A DNA stretch of 49,543 nt from Clostridia bacterium (GTDB lineage Bacteria > Bacillota > Clostridia > Oscillospirales > CAG-272): NCBI GenBank assembly GCA_017472285.1, contig JAFUQQ010000002.1:1-49543 (forward strand). The letters run 5' to 3'. The position numbers were made by a program, and so were the translations under genes. The notes under the pieces were generated by a model, which did not search any database, had not been told where the DNA came from, and was given only the letters and a program-made list of their open reading frames with translations. Position 1 is the stretch's first letter. Every line of letters starts with the position of its first letter. Of the stretch, positions 8,449 to 17,347 are shown piece after piece.

Positions 8449-8477
8449 ATTATAACAGATAACCCTCAAAATTGCAA
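8449..8477 (-). promoter_or_regulatory. Promoter of the potABCD leader
   Basis: Minus strand TTGCAA (8472-8477), 17-nt spacer, TATAAT (8449-8454). The transcript would start near 8442, giving a leader of about 225 nt. Confidence 0.8.
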
Positions 8478-8497
8478 TACATTTTTTTAAATTTCTC

Positions 8498-8554
8498 CTA
8501 CCTTTTCTTTACGAGAAGAAAAGGTAGCCAAAAGAAACGGCAGGCGGTGCCTGC
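8498..8554. repeat. Intergenic hairpin pair between potA leader and spoIIE
   Basis: A perfect 12-bp inverted repeat (8498-8509 with 8516-8527) is followed by GCAGGC-GGT-GCCTGC (8540-8554). Neither carries a T-run. The rest of the 8555-8645 spacer holds a CTTCTCC...GGGGG type palindromic repeat piece and no gene. Confidence 0.5.
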
Positions 8555-8645
8555 ACCCCTATGTGTCCTCCGCCTTCATTCAGATAAAATTCCAAAAAGC
8601 CTTCTCCTTTGGGGGCAAGACGGATGAGGTTATAACACAAAAATC

Positions 8646-10985
8646 TCACCCCCTTTTTACTCTCAGGAGTGCAACGGTCATATCATCCGAACGCATGGAA
8701 AAATCAGAAGAATAAGCAAGGATCTTTTCCGCCATCACCGTAAGATCATCCGTCCATTCCCTTGTGATCAGATCAAGAAAACGCACGGCATCCTCTCCGT
8801 CTGCGGCATCGGGATCAGAAACGATTCCATCCGAGCAAAGTATAATCACATCTCCCGCCCGCAGTTCAAAATCCGTCACCTCCGCAGAAACCTGTGATAA
8901 AATCCCAATGGGAAACGTCCCTGCAGAGATTTTATAAAGATGACCGCTCCGCATGACGAAAGATGGTACCGCGCCGCATTTGAGAAATGATGCAATGCCG
9001 CAGACGAGATCGATCTCACAGATATCCACCGTTGCGAAACATTCGGTATTGCGTGAACAAAGCAAATGATTGAGCATATCCAAGGTAATGGACTTTTTAT
9101 TGCCGCTGACCAGCATTTTTTCGAGAAAAACACTGCAAAGTCCCGATGTGAGCGATGCTTCTTCTCCGCTTCCCATCCCATCGCAAAGATAGCAGTAAAA
9201 ATATCCGTCATTGCTGACCGCGGAAGAAATACTGTCCCCGCAAACGAATTCCCCCTGCTTCGGAAGCTGTCTGATGACGCTTTCCACGGTATAAACGGGC
9301 AAGGATTCCATCATAAAAATATGTTTTCCGCCTTCCTTCATGAAAACGGGTTTTCCGAATCCGATGCCGCAAATACCTTCGCAGATCAGTCGGATATCGG
9401 CGGGTCGAAGCTCCGCTTCTGCAATTTCTTCACCTGTTACGATGACGGTTTTCTTTCGTTCACCGCAAACAAGTACGTTTTCCGCACGCAATCCTGCCCG
9501 TCTGTATGCGCGCCGTAACCGTTCGGAAAGCATTGGATCCGTGACGGTCTGTGTATCGTTTTCGGCTGCATCGGCAAATATTTTTGCCATCGTTTCATAA
9601 TCAAAGGCAAATACGCGGGTCTTGTCTTCACGGATGGCTTCCTGTAACATTTTTGAGGAGATGGCGGTGATTTCCTCAGCGAGATCATCCAGATGAGGAC
9701 AGCGTATCCGTATGATCTCATAAAGTTTTTCACGGTCAATTTTTCCCGAAGCGATCAAGACATCGACAAGCGCGGATTCTTTTCCGTTCAAATCCCTTGC
9801 GGAACATTCCTTGAAACAGTTTGCACAATAAGAAGACCAACAGTTACGACATTTTTCCGTTAATTTCTGACGATTCGGACGGCGAAAACGCTCGGAAAGG
9901 TCCTGCACCAGACAGGAAAGGGAATCCAATGCTCCCGAAAGCCCATACATCCGCAGCGTCCGTTCCCGTTCCTGTTTTTCGGCAAGAACGGCAAGCGCGG
10001 TATCTTTTCCGTTTTTATGATATTCGGGAAAATGATGTTCGGGTAAGAGATCAAAGACGGCAAGTGTCGTGACAACGGAAGCGGAAACGCTCAGTTCGGG
10101 TAAAAAAGCAAGCACGGTTTCTGTCCCGCCGAAATAAAGTCCTGTACAGACCGTAACGATTGCGGCACTGATTCCGCCAAAGATCGCATACGTTTTTGAG
10201 AAGATACCCGTTACGAGTCCCGCAAGGGATAGAACGGGTGCAAAAATATCACCGACGGCCAGACCGCAAAGAAGTCCGACGGATGCGCTCCTTGTCGGAA
10301 CACCGAGAAATCCGATCAGAAACGTCATGGAAAAAGCCGCAGTAAGACCGATTGAAAAACCGCCGAAAGCAAACGGAGCACAGGATAAAACTGCCGCGAA
10401 GATCACCGCGCCGAGTCCTGCTTCAAATACGGGGGAATCCTTATATTCTTCATTGAAAAAGAACGCAAAGACCAAGGTAAAGCCTGTGGAAACGATTGCG
10501 GAAAGTCCTGCCGTCAGAAGCGCGGAAAAGGATATTCCCGATGTAAGCGCATCCGCAAAAGAGATGCCGAAAACAAAAAGTGCGCAAAGCAAAAGCTTGG
10601 TTGTGAGTGAATCGGGTAATCTTCGCAAACGGGAAAGGTCTTTTGTTCCGAATACGATGATATTCAGAATGATGCGGGAAAGCAATAGTATGGAAGAACA
10701 GACCGCAGAAATTGGAAGATTCCCGCCCATTGCCAAGATCAGTATGGAACGCAGAAGGATGCCAAGCAATGCGGATGCTGTATATTTGGGCAAGGCTGCA
10801 ACAAGTGCGCTTCCGAATGGCATGAGTGAAAACGGCAGTTCTGTTCCGCCGAATAAAAATCCGAGTACGGCTGTCAATAAGGTGGGCAATAACTTTTTTT
10901 CGGAATTTTTCTTTGTTTGTGTTTCTTTTTTTGCAGTGTGGACGGATGGCTTTTCATAGATCGTTTTTGTTTGTTCTTCTGTCAT
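8646..10985 (-). CDS. spoIIE: SpoIIE, stage II sporulation serine phosphatase
   Basis: A 779-residue protein, close to the usual SpoIIE length. The N-terminus is short and hydrophilic, then about ten membrane segments run to about residue 320. A central region has a Cys cluster (CRNCWSSYCANC), and the C-terminal PP2C domain shows metal-ligand motifs CDGMGSGEEA and LCSDGI. In endospore formers SpoIIE localises to the polar septum and dephosphorylates SpoIIAA to release sigma-F. AAGGAAGGGG lies 9 nt before ATG 10985; an upstream in-frame ATG (11021) has no ribosome site. It is apparently monocistronic and is good evidence for a sporulating organism. Confidence 0.95.
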   Translation of the reverse strand: MTEEQTKTIYEKPSVHTAKKETQTKKNSEKKLLPTLLTAVLGFLFGGTELPFSLMPFGSALVAALPKYTASALLGILLRSILILAMGGNLPISAVCSSILLLSRIILNIIVFGTKDLSRLRRLPDSLTTKLLLCALFVFGISFADALTSGISFSALLTAGLSAIVSTGFTLVFAFFFNEEYKDSPVFEAGLGAVIFAAVLSCAPFAFGGFSIGLTAAFSMTFLIGFLGVPTRSASVGLLCGLAVGDIFAPVLSLAGLVTGIFSKTYAIFGGISAAIVTVCTGLYFGGTETVLAFLPELSVSASVVTTLAVFDLLPEHHFPEYHKNGKDTALAVLAEKQERERTLRMYGLSGALDSLSCLVQDLSERFRRPNRQKLTEKCRNCWSSYCANCFKECSARDLNGKESALVDVLIASGKIDREKLYEIIRIRCPHLDDLAEEITAISSKMLQEAIREDKTRVFAFDYETMAKIFADAAENDTQTVTDPMLSERLRRAYRRAGLRAENVLVCGERKKTVIVTGEEIAEAELRPADIRLICEGICGIGFGKPVFMKEGGKHIFMMESLPVYTVESVIRQLPKQGEFVCGDSISSAVSNDGYFYCYLCDGMGSGEEASLTSGLCSVFLEKMLVSGNKKSITLDMLNHLLCSRNTECFATVDICEIDLVCGIASFLKCGAVPSFVMRSGHLYKISAGTFPIGILSQVSAEVTDFELRAGDVIILCSDGIVSDPDAADGEDAVRFLDLITREWTDDLTVMAEKILAYSSDFSMRSDDMTVALLRVKRG

Positions 10986-11200
10986 TTTGGAATACCCCTT
11001 CCTTTTTCTTTCCTTTAACATTTGCCGTATACCGTCGGGGAAGATACGGAAGATGGATCAGATCGGTCAAGACGGCGGTATATGGGTCTTATATACAGCA
11101 TACAGCAAAACCTTTAAAAAAGCAGTCGAGTCCTCTTGTCGCAAAACGGAATCTTTCGTCCTTTGCCGAAAGATTTCGTTTTTTTGTGTATATGGAATTC

Positions 11201-11228
11201 AAAAAAGAGAAGATATTGTATCTTCTCT
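11201..11228 (-). terminator. Terminator between the GDPD gene and spoIIE
   Basis: AGAGAAGATA/TATCTTCTCT is a perfect 10-bp stem with a 3-nt loop. On the minus strand T5-6 follows. It separates spoIIE from the upstream operon. Confidence 0.8.
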
Positions 11229-11487
11229 CAGTGTGTCGATAAACTCGGACTAAAAATTTGGCTTCGGTATTTTTAACAAAAGAAAAACTTTTTAAAAGCC
11301 TCTCACGCTGGGAGAGGTGTCAACGTAGTTGACGGAGAGGGCATTTTCAGCATATACTACCGCCCTCTCACCCGACTTTCGTCGGGAGCTCTCCCAAAGG
11401 GCGAGCCTTTATAATAGTTATCTTTTCGAAGTTTTTGTGCAACTTTTTATTCTCGCCTTTTCTACATAGTTTTTTCGACAAACTGAA
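11229..11487. repeat. Repeat-rich spacer with palindromic elements
   Basis: There is no gene here. CCTCTC...GAGAGG (11299-11317), GTCAAC-GTA-GTTGAC (11319-11333) and CCCGAC-TTTC-GTCGGG (11371-11386) are nested hairpins of a kind common between clostridial genes. A TGTCGATAAACTCGG tail (11235-11248) is shared with other terminators in the window. Confidence 0.55.
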
Positions 11488-11510
11488 ACCTCTCCCTTTC
11501 GGGAGAGGTT
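11487..11510 (-). terminator. Terminator of the hprK-yybS-gdpP-GDPD operon
   Basis: AACCTCTCCC-GAAA-GGGAGAGGTT on the minus strand: a 10-bp stem with a GAAA tetraloop, 9 nt after the GDPD stop codon, followed by TCAGTTTGTCGAAA. Confidence 0.8.
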
Positions 11511-11518
11511 CGATGATT

Positions 11519-12280
11519 TTATATGTTTTGTTTTTCCGCGACTTCGTTTGCGATACGGAGCGCAACGTCGGGATAATCCGTAATGATATGATCGACACCG
11601 ATCTCTGCGAGATAACGGATGATGCCTTCTTTATTGGCAGTCCACGGATTGACTTGCAGACCGTGTGTATGTGCTTCCTTGACGTAATCGATACCGAGTT
11701 CATCTCGCATTTTATAGATCATGGAATAAGCGGGATGAAGCGCAGTCAGATTCATCATTCTGCCGTATGCCCACGGATACATCATGTTGAATGCATAAAG
11801 TGCGGCGATCTCGCAATTCGGATTGATCTTACGCATATGATGTAATTTCAGGTGATCGAAAGAAGAATAGATGATCTGTTCTTCCATCTGAAATGCCTGA
11901 ACTGCCTGACTGATCGCTTGCAGATACGCGATGGAACCCTCTTTCAGTTCGACGTTGATCTTCATATCCGTGCCTTGAAAAAGGTCAAGGACTTCTTTGA
12001 ATTCGGGGATCTGTACCTTGCCGAACTGATCGCCCCAGGAACCGTTGAAATTATAGGAGCGAAGCGTTTTGAAATCGGTTTCACGGATCTTTGCTTCCAC
12101 ACCGCCTGTCATACGTTTGATATCGTTATCGTGATGAATGACGAGCTTACCGTCGGAGGTTTCATAGATATCAAGCTCGATACCGTCCGCTTTCATATCG
12201 ATCGCCATCTGAAAAGCTTGCAAGGAGTTTTCGGGCGCATATGCCGATGCGCCTCTGTGTGCCCAGATCTTCGTTTTCAT
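11519..12280 (-). CDS. Glycerophosphodiester phosphodiesterase (GDPD/UgpQ type)
   Basis: A 253-residue cytoplasmic TIM-barrel enzyme. Active-site motifs are AHRGASAYAPENS (about 7-19), ELDIYETSDG (metal-binding Glu/Asp, about 36-45) and HHDNDIKRMT (about 49-58). It releases glycerol-3-phosphate from glycerophosphodiesters in lipid turnover. No signal peptide, so UgpQ-like rather than secreted GlpQ. It starts 3 nt after the gdpP stop codon, and its ribosome site (GAAAGGAAATG) overlaps the gdpP 3' end, so the two are translated from one mRNA. Confidence 0.92.
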   Translation of the reverse strand: MKTKIWAHRGASAYAPENSLQAFQMAIDMKADGIELDIYETSDGKLVIHHDNDIKRMTGGVEAKIRETDFKTLRSYNFNGSWGDQFGKVQIPEFKEVLDLFQGTDMKINVELKEGSIAYLQAISQAVQAFQMEEQIIYSSFDHLKLHHMRKINPNCEIAALYAFNMMYPWAYGRMMNLTALHPAYSMIYKMRDELGIDYVKEAHTHGLQVNPWTANKEGIIRYLAEIGVDHIITDYPDVALRIANEVAEKQNI

Positions 12281-12283
12281 ATG

Positions 12284-14338
12284 TCATTTCCTTTCTTCTG
12301 CCCACGAGGGATTTTCGGCGAAATATTCATCAAGTGCCGCCCAGAGCATATTCTTTGCATGATCGATGGAGGAATCCTTCATTTGTGCGCCTGCGGAATC
12401 GAAATGACCGCCGCCGCCAATCTTTTCAAGGACGAGCTGTACGTTGATCTTGCCTTGAGAACGCGCGGAAATATGAACGCTTTCACCGATGCGGCAAAGC
12501 GCAAAGCTTGCTTCGATGCCTTCCACGTGCAAAAGACGGTCTGCCGCGCGGGATGCATTGACTCTTGCGTTCGGCGGGTTGTTTTCGCTGTCATTGATCG
12601 CGAAAGTAATTACGGAATTATAAGGAACGATATTCGTTTCAAAATTTGCTTCCTGACGGAGATCTTCCAAGCCCATTTTGAAGAAATCTTTGACAACGAG
12701 CGGATCTGCTCCTGTGCCGCGCAGATACATTGCCGCGGAAAAAGTACGTTCGTTGGTATTATGCATGAAGTTTTTCGTATCAAGTACGATACCGGAAAGC
12801 AAAAATTCCGCTTCTCTTTTGGGGAGTGTGCCGTGTGGGAGGAGAAGCTCCAGAAATTCGCTGAGAAGCTCGGAAGCGGAGCTTGCGGAAGGCTCGATAT
12901 AAGCCATTTTCGGCGGGATCTTGAAATCTGCGGTTTTTCTGTGGTGGTCGATGATGATGTAATTTTGTGCCGTATCTACAATGTCAGGTGCTTCGCAGAT
13001 ATCCATATTGTTTACGTCAACGACAACGGCGAGCGTGCCATCCTTGATTTGATTCTGCGCATCCTTTTTACTGAGGAATACGTTTGTATATTCGGGATTG
13101 TTTGCGATCCTTTTGAAACAGGGGGCTAATGCGGGAGTTGTTTTGTCACAAACGATATGCGCGGTGATTCCGCAGAATTTGGCAAGACGATATACGGCGA
13201 TACAGGAGGCAAAAGCATCAAAATCAGGGAATTTATGTCCCATAATGATGACATTTTCCGCCTGAGAGATCATATGGAGAAATTCACTTGCCAATACACG
13301 TGCGCGTACTTTCGTGCGGTTCTGGAAGCTCTTTGTTTTACCGCCGTAAAAATCAGCGGTATCCGCATTTTTGACAACGACCTGGTCGCCGCCACGTTGG
13401 AGCGCCATATCCAGAGCGACCTGCGCCGCGCGTTCTTTTTCATAGAGTGTACCAGAGATCTTGGCGATGCCAACAGAAAGCGTGACGGGCAGATAAGATT
13501 CGCCGACACGGATCGCGCGGACCTTTTCTAACACGGAGAAGCGGTCCATCTCAAACGCGGCGAGATCTTTTGCTGAGAAAACGAGCATAAATTTGTGATT
13601 GCCGTAATTCAATACGATGCCGCCGGCTTTTTCTTCCACGTATTCACGGAGGATCTGTTCAACCGTAGGTACAGCTGTCGCATAGATCTCCTGTACGCGC
13701 TGCATCAGTTCTTCCAAGTTATCGATAACGACGTACGCGACCGTGGGATCTTCATCCGCAAGGCGTGTATTCAGACGTTTGATTTCCGAAACGTCCTGAA
13801 AGATCGCGGCATAATGGAGTTTGCCCTGATAGGAGAGCTGATAGGCTTTGGGCAGAAAGACTTTTTCGCTTTGTCCAACATCTTCCGAAAGACTGAACGT
13901 TACTTCGATCTGACCCTGTTCGATCTGCTGAATGGTTTCATTACAGATCGAATCGATATATTTATTGCGTAAAACGACTTTTTCTGAGAATTGCGCTTTG
14001 AGCGCACGGTTATGCCAGACGATCTTGCCTTTTTCGTCGCAGATCAGGACGGGCATATAAAGATTTTCCAGAAAGCCGAGGGAAATCGTACCGAAAACCG
14101 ATTCGCGCAATTGCCAGAAATCACTTTTTTTCATGCGATGGCGGATCAGCGTGATAACGCCGAGCCAAAGCAGGAGAAAAAGATATGTGCCGAGCGCACA
14201 ATATATGATCGTGACGGGCGGAATATCGGTACGGATCATCAATATTGCACAAACAGCAAGCGCGATCACAGCCAGCGATGCGCAGACGACCGTTCCGACG
14301 GAAACGCGCCGTCTTGTTCTTTTGTTGTTTTCAAACAT
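12284..14338 (-). CDS. gdpP: GdpP, cyclic-di-AMP phosphodiesterase
   Basis: A 684-residue membrane enzyme with two N-terminal helices, a PAS-like domain (about 70-185), a degenerate GGDEF domain (about 190-325), then DHH (HKFPDFDA, VVVDVNN and IIIDHHRK) and DHHA1 with GGGGHFDSAGAQ near the end. It hydrolyses c-di-AMP and so affects potassium homeostasis and wall stress. ATG 14338 has AGGA 6 nt upstream; a TTG seven codons earlier is less likely. It is third in the operon after hprK and yybS. Confidence 0.93.
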   Translation of the reverse strand: MFENNKRTRRRVSVGTVVCASLAVIALAVCAILMIRTDIPPVTIIYCALGTYLFLLLWLGVITLIRHRMKKSDFWQLRESVFGTISLGFLENLYMPVLICDEKGKIVWHNRALKAQFSEKVVLRNKYIDSICNETIQQIEQGQIEVTFSLSEDVGQSEKVFLPKAYQLSYQGKLHYAAIFQDVSEIKRLNTRLADEDPTVAYVVIDNLEELMQRVQEIYATAVPTVEQILREYVEEKAGGIVLNYGNHKFMLVFSAKDLAAFEMDRFSVLEKVRAIRVGESYLPVTLSVGIAKISGTLYEKERAAQVALDMALQRGGDQVVVKNADTADFYGGKTKSFQNRTKVRARVLASEFLHMISQAENVIIMGHKFPDFDAFASCIAVYRLAKFCGITAHIVCDKTTPALAPCFKRIANNPEYTNVFLSKKDAQNQIKDGTLAVVVDVNNMDICEAPDIVDTAQNYIIIDHHRKTADFKIPPKMAYIEPSASSASELLSEFLELLLPHGTLPKREAEFLLSGIVLDTKNFMHNTNERTFSAAMYLRGTGADPLVVKDFFKMGLEDLRQEANFETNIVPYNSVITFAINDSENNPPNARVNASRAADRLLHVEGIEASFALCRIGESVHISARSQGKINVQLVLEKIGGGGHFDSAGAQMKDSSIDHAKNMLWAALDEYFAENPSWAEERK

Positions 14339-14409
14339 GGTGGTTCCTAACCCTTCCAATGTGTTTTTTATTTTTTAATAAAAATTTTGTGGATGCCGCT
14401 TTGCCCCAT

Positions 14410-15504
14410 TTAAAAGCGGTCGTCTTTGCCGTCGAAATGCGTTTTGGCAGATTCTGCCGTATGGGAAAGAGAAACGTCCTGTGCACCCATGAATGCCAGC
14501 ATAAAGATTGCAAACGTCAGTGCCGTATCGGGCATAAAGAAGAAACCGACGGCGAATACGATCAGGATAATGACGGTTGACAAACGGAATTGTGGATGTT
14601 TCAGACGCGCGCGCAGGCTACGGAAGCCACAGGCAAGCATCACAGGCATCAGCGCGATCCAGATATTTGTAACGATGAGCGCAAAGACGGAGGTAGAGGA
14701 GAAAAACGATGTGAGGAGATAGACGGTCGCAACGACGAGATATGCGATGCAGGTGAATTGTGTCGGATACAGTTCCCAGCGTACTTGAGGAAGCAGCGCA
14801 TCATAACGGGAAAGTTTCACCGTTTTTTCAAAGACGCGGGAGGAAAGATAGCCCCATACCTGAACCGCAAAGACAAAGAATCCGGGAAGGAGCATCTGCA
14901 AATAATCAACGTAAGTTTCCACAGCTTCGATATTAACGGAAATCAGCATATCTTTGGTGACTTCATGCTGTTCATAATACGCAAAAAATTCTTCCGGCAT
15001 GGATTCGATATATTCACGCATAAGCGATGCGCCCATGACTTTAAAATCGTCGAAAATATCATTCAGACGGCTCAGAAGATCATCGGGCAGGAGAGAGCCG
15101 CCTTCCGCGGCATAGAATATCGCAAAAACAGCCGTAAAACCGATCCATGCGCTGATTGTGATGGCAAGGATGGCAACGGTTTTTTCGCATTTTTTCCGTA
15201 TGAAAACGGAAAGGATCATGGCACTTGCGATCAGGACCGCGCCGAGCAGAGCAGTCTGGAGAGAACCGCTGCTTGCAAAAAATAGGATTACGAGCATCGA
15301 AACCGCATCAAGAACGAAAATATATCTTTCGCAAGTCATGAAGATGACGCAAAGCACGCCGATCATGGCGGCAAAGAGAAGATATCCGACAAGTGCAGTT
15401 CCATATTCCATGTCGATCGCCGAGGCGATCGACATCAGACAGAGTGCCGCCGTTAATCCGAGGGGACGCAGATTGGACGGGGATTTCATTTTTTGTTGGT
15501 TCAT
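14410..15504 (-). CDS. YybS-like DUF2232 membrane protein
   Basis: A 364-residue polytopic protein with about eight helices and no catalytic motif I can see. Its place directly before gdpP matches yybS-gdpP of Bacillus, which supports the DUF2232 assignment. An AAAGGA site precedes ATG 15504. The gap to hprK is 38 nt and to gdpP 71 nt, consistent with one operon. The molecular function is unknown; a role in c-di-AMP signalling is inference from the neighbour. Confidence 0.8.
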   Translation of the reverse strand: MNQQKMKSPSNLRPLGLTAALCLMSIASAIDMEYGTALVGYLLFAAMIGVLCVIFMTCERYIFVLDAVSMLVILFFASSGSLQTALLGAVLIASAMILSVFIRKKCEKTVAILAITISAWIGFTAVFAIFYAAEGGSLLPDDLLSRLNDIFDDFKVMGASLMREYIESMPEEFFAYYEQHEVTKDMLISVNIEAVETYVDYLQMLLPGFFVFAVQVWGYLSSRVFEKTVKLSRYDALLPQVRWELYPTQFTCIAYLVVATVYLLTSFFSSTSVFALIVTNIWIALMPVMLACGFRSLRARLKHPQFRLSTVIILIVFAVGFFFMPDTALTFAIFMLAFMGAQDVSLSHTAESAKTHFDGKDDRF

Positions 15505-15542
15505 TATAGTATTCCTTTTGATATGATGCGGAAATGGGCGGC

Positions 15543-16508
15543 TTAATCGTCGTCCTCATTCTTCGGAGCAAACATCTGCTCCATCATACGTTTATTGAAT
15601 TCTTCCGCAGTATTATAACCCATCTTACGCTGGCGGTTATTCATTGCCGCAATTTCAAGAATAATGGCAAGGTTTCGTCCGGGGCGGACAGGGATCGTCA
15701 GCGTAGGGATATTCAGACCGAGAATATTGGTGGTTTCGTTATCCAGACCGATGCGATCATAGATCTTTGCCTTGTCCCAAGGTTCGAGCTTGATGATAAG
15801 ATCGACCTTTTCGCTCATCTTGACAGAACCCATACCGAAGATACGGCGCACGTCCACGATACCGATACCGCGGAGTTCAACGTAGTGACGGATGATTTCG
15901 GGTGCTGTACCGACGAGTGTTTTGGAAGATACACGCTTGATTTCAACGGCATCGTCCGCAACCAGACGGTGACCACGTTTGACAAGTTCAATTGCCGCTT
16001 CGCTCTTACCAACACCGCTTTCACCGAAGATCAGAACACCTTCGCCGTATACTTCAACAAAAACACCATGTCTTGTGATTCTGGGTGCGAGATGGATATT
16101 GAGAGATGCGATGAGAGATGCCTGGAATGCGGAAGTGGTTTCTGCGGTACGGAGAATGGCGATACCGTATTTTCTCGCAACGTAATCGATCTCATCGAAA
16201 ACGGAAAGACTGGTCGTCAAAATGATAACGGGCGGATGATGAACGGCAAACTGTTCAAGTCTGTAAAGTCTTTCTTTTTTGGAAAGAGATGCGATGTACT
16301 GATGTTCGGCGTTACCGAAAAGCTGGATGCGGTTGGGATCAAAAAATTCAAAAAATCCCGAAAGAGCAAGACCGGGTCTATTCACTTCGGGCTGCGTGAT
16401 CTTGATTTTTCTGCCCTCGGGTATGTAAAGGGTTTCGAGCTTGAATTCATCGATTAGTGTTTTAAGCTTTACGCTGTATTCGCTTTTTCCTGCGCTATAA
16501 TCGTCCAT
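15543..16508 (-). CDS. hprK: HprK, HPr kinase/phosphorylase
   Basis: A 321-residue enzyme with Walker A GESGVGKS (162-169), followed by HRLVADDAVEI and the family signature region LRGIGIVDVRRIFG. It phosphorylates HPr on a Ser and reverses this, the core of carbon catabolite repression in Bacillota. AAAGGAG is placed well before ATG 16508. First gene of the hprK-yybS-gdpP-GDPD operon, with a consensus promoter 86 nt upstream. Confidence 0.96.
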   Translation of the reverse strand: MDDYSAGKSEYSVKLKTLIDEFKLETLYIPEGRKIKITQPEVNRPGLALSGFFEFFDPNRIQLFGNAEHQYIASLSKKERLYRLEQFAVHHPPVIILTTSLSVFDEIDYVARKYGIAILRTAETTSAFQASLIASLNIHLAPRITRHGVFVEVYGEGVLIFGESGVGKSEAAIELVKRGHRLVADDAVEIKRVSSKTLVGTAPEIIRHYVELRGIGIVDVRRIFGMGSVKMSEKVDLIIKLEPWDKAKIYDRIGLDNETTNILGLNIPTLTIPVRPGRNLAIILEIAAMNNRQRKMGYNTAEEFNKRMMEQMFAPKNEDDD

Positions 16509-16593
16509 AAATAAACGGCTCCTTTCAAAAAATCCTTTTTATATTGTTCTGAAAATGACGGGTCAATCACCCACTTATAAGAATACATTTTAT

Positions 16594-16622
16594 ATTATAA
16601 CCCAAAGCGGAAATTTTTTCAA
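16594..16622 (-). promoter_or_regulatory. Promoter of the hprK operon
   Basis: Minus strand TTGAAA (16617-16622), 17 nt, TATAAT (16594-16599). Divergent from the DUF421 gene. Confidence 0.85.
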
Positions 16623-16699
16623 TAAATATTTTGAGATTTTATATAAATAATATCATTAAGGGAAAGATTTATTCTGATTTTGAAAAGGAGATGGATATT

Positions 16700-17341
16700 T
16701 TGGCGGCTATTTTTATCCGAACTGTCATGATTTATCTGCTTTTGCTTGCGGTCATGCGGATCTCAGGCAAAAGGCAGATCGGAGAGATTCAGATATCCGA
16801 GCTTGTTACGACCTTTCTGATCTCGGATATCGCATCATATCCCTTGACAGATCCTGCAATACCGATGATGAATGCCATCGTTCCGCTTCTGACGATCATA
16901 CCGCTTGAGATCATATTTTCCTTTTTGACAACGAAATGTTCTCCTCTCAAGCGTTTGTTGGATGGCAAACCGAGTGTGATCGTCCGACATGGGAAAGTAT
17001 GCAAAAAAGAGATGGAAAAAATGCGTCTTTCCATCGATGATCTGCTTTGTGAATTGCGTCTGAAAAATATGGCTTCTTTAGATGAGGCGGATTACGTCAT
17101 TTTGGAACAGAATGGACAGATTTCCGTGTTTCCAAAAAAAGAAGCAGCGCTTTCGCATCCCATCGTGATTGACGGTGTTCTGAATGAAGACGGCTTGCAA
17201 AATGCAGGAAAAGACCGCCATTGGCTGAAAGAAACGATTTCCGCAAGGAATCTGAAGATGGAAGATATTTTTTTGTTATCCGTGACGTATAACGGCACGC
17301 TCACGCTCATTACGCAAAAAGAAACGGATCAAGGGGGGTGA
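16700..17341 (+). CDS. DUF421 (YetF/YdfS-type) membrane protein
   Basis: 213 residues: about three N-terminal helices including the family motif MRISGKRQIGEIQISELV, then a soluble DUF421 domain with LLDGKPSVIVRHGK and LLCELRLKN. In Bacillus, YetF/YdfS-type proteins sit in the spore or cell membrane; the activity is poorly known. Start choice: AGGAG at 16686-16690 touches an ATG at 16691, leaving no spacing, but lies 9 nt before an in-frame TTG at 16700, which I prefer. It is followed after 6 nt by a DUF4363 gene, a pairing common in clostridia. Confidence 0.85.
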   Translation: MAAIFIRTVMIYLLLLAVMRISGKRQIGEIQISELVTTFLISDIASYPLTDPAIPMMNAIVPLLTIIPLEIIFSFLTTKCSPLKRLLDGKPSVIVRHGKVCKKEMEKMRLSIDDLLCELRLKNMASLDEADYVILEQNGQISVFPKKEAALSHPIVIDGVLNEDGLQNAGKDRHWLKETISARNLKMEDIFLLSVTYNGTLTLITQKETDQGG

Positions 17342-17347
17342 GCGCGG

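Noticed and set aside
8262..8450. A 62-codon leader peptide before potA
   Set aside because: No ribosome site, and it runs through the terminator hairpin. A short regulatory peptide is not excluded, but there is no run of regulatory codons.
11299..11407. A CRISPR array
   Set aside because: The repeated look comes from nested inverted repeats; there are no regularly spaced direct repeats or unique spacers, and no cas genes occur in the window.
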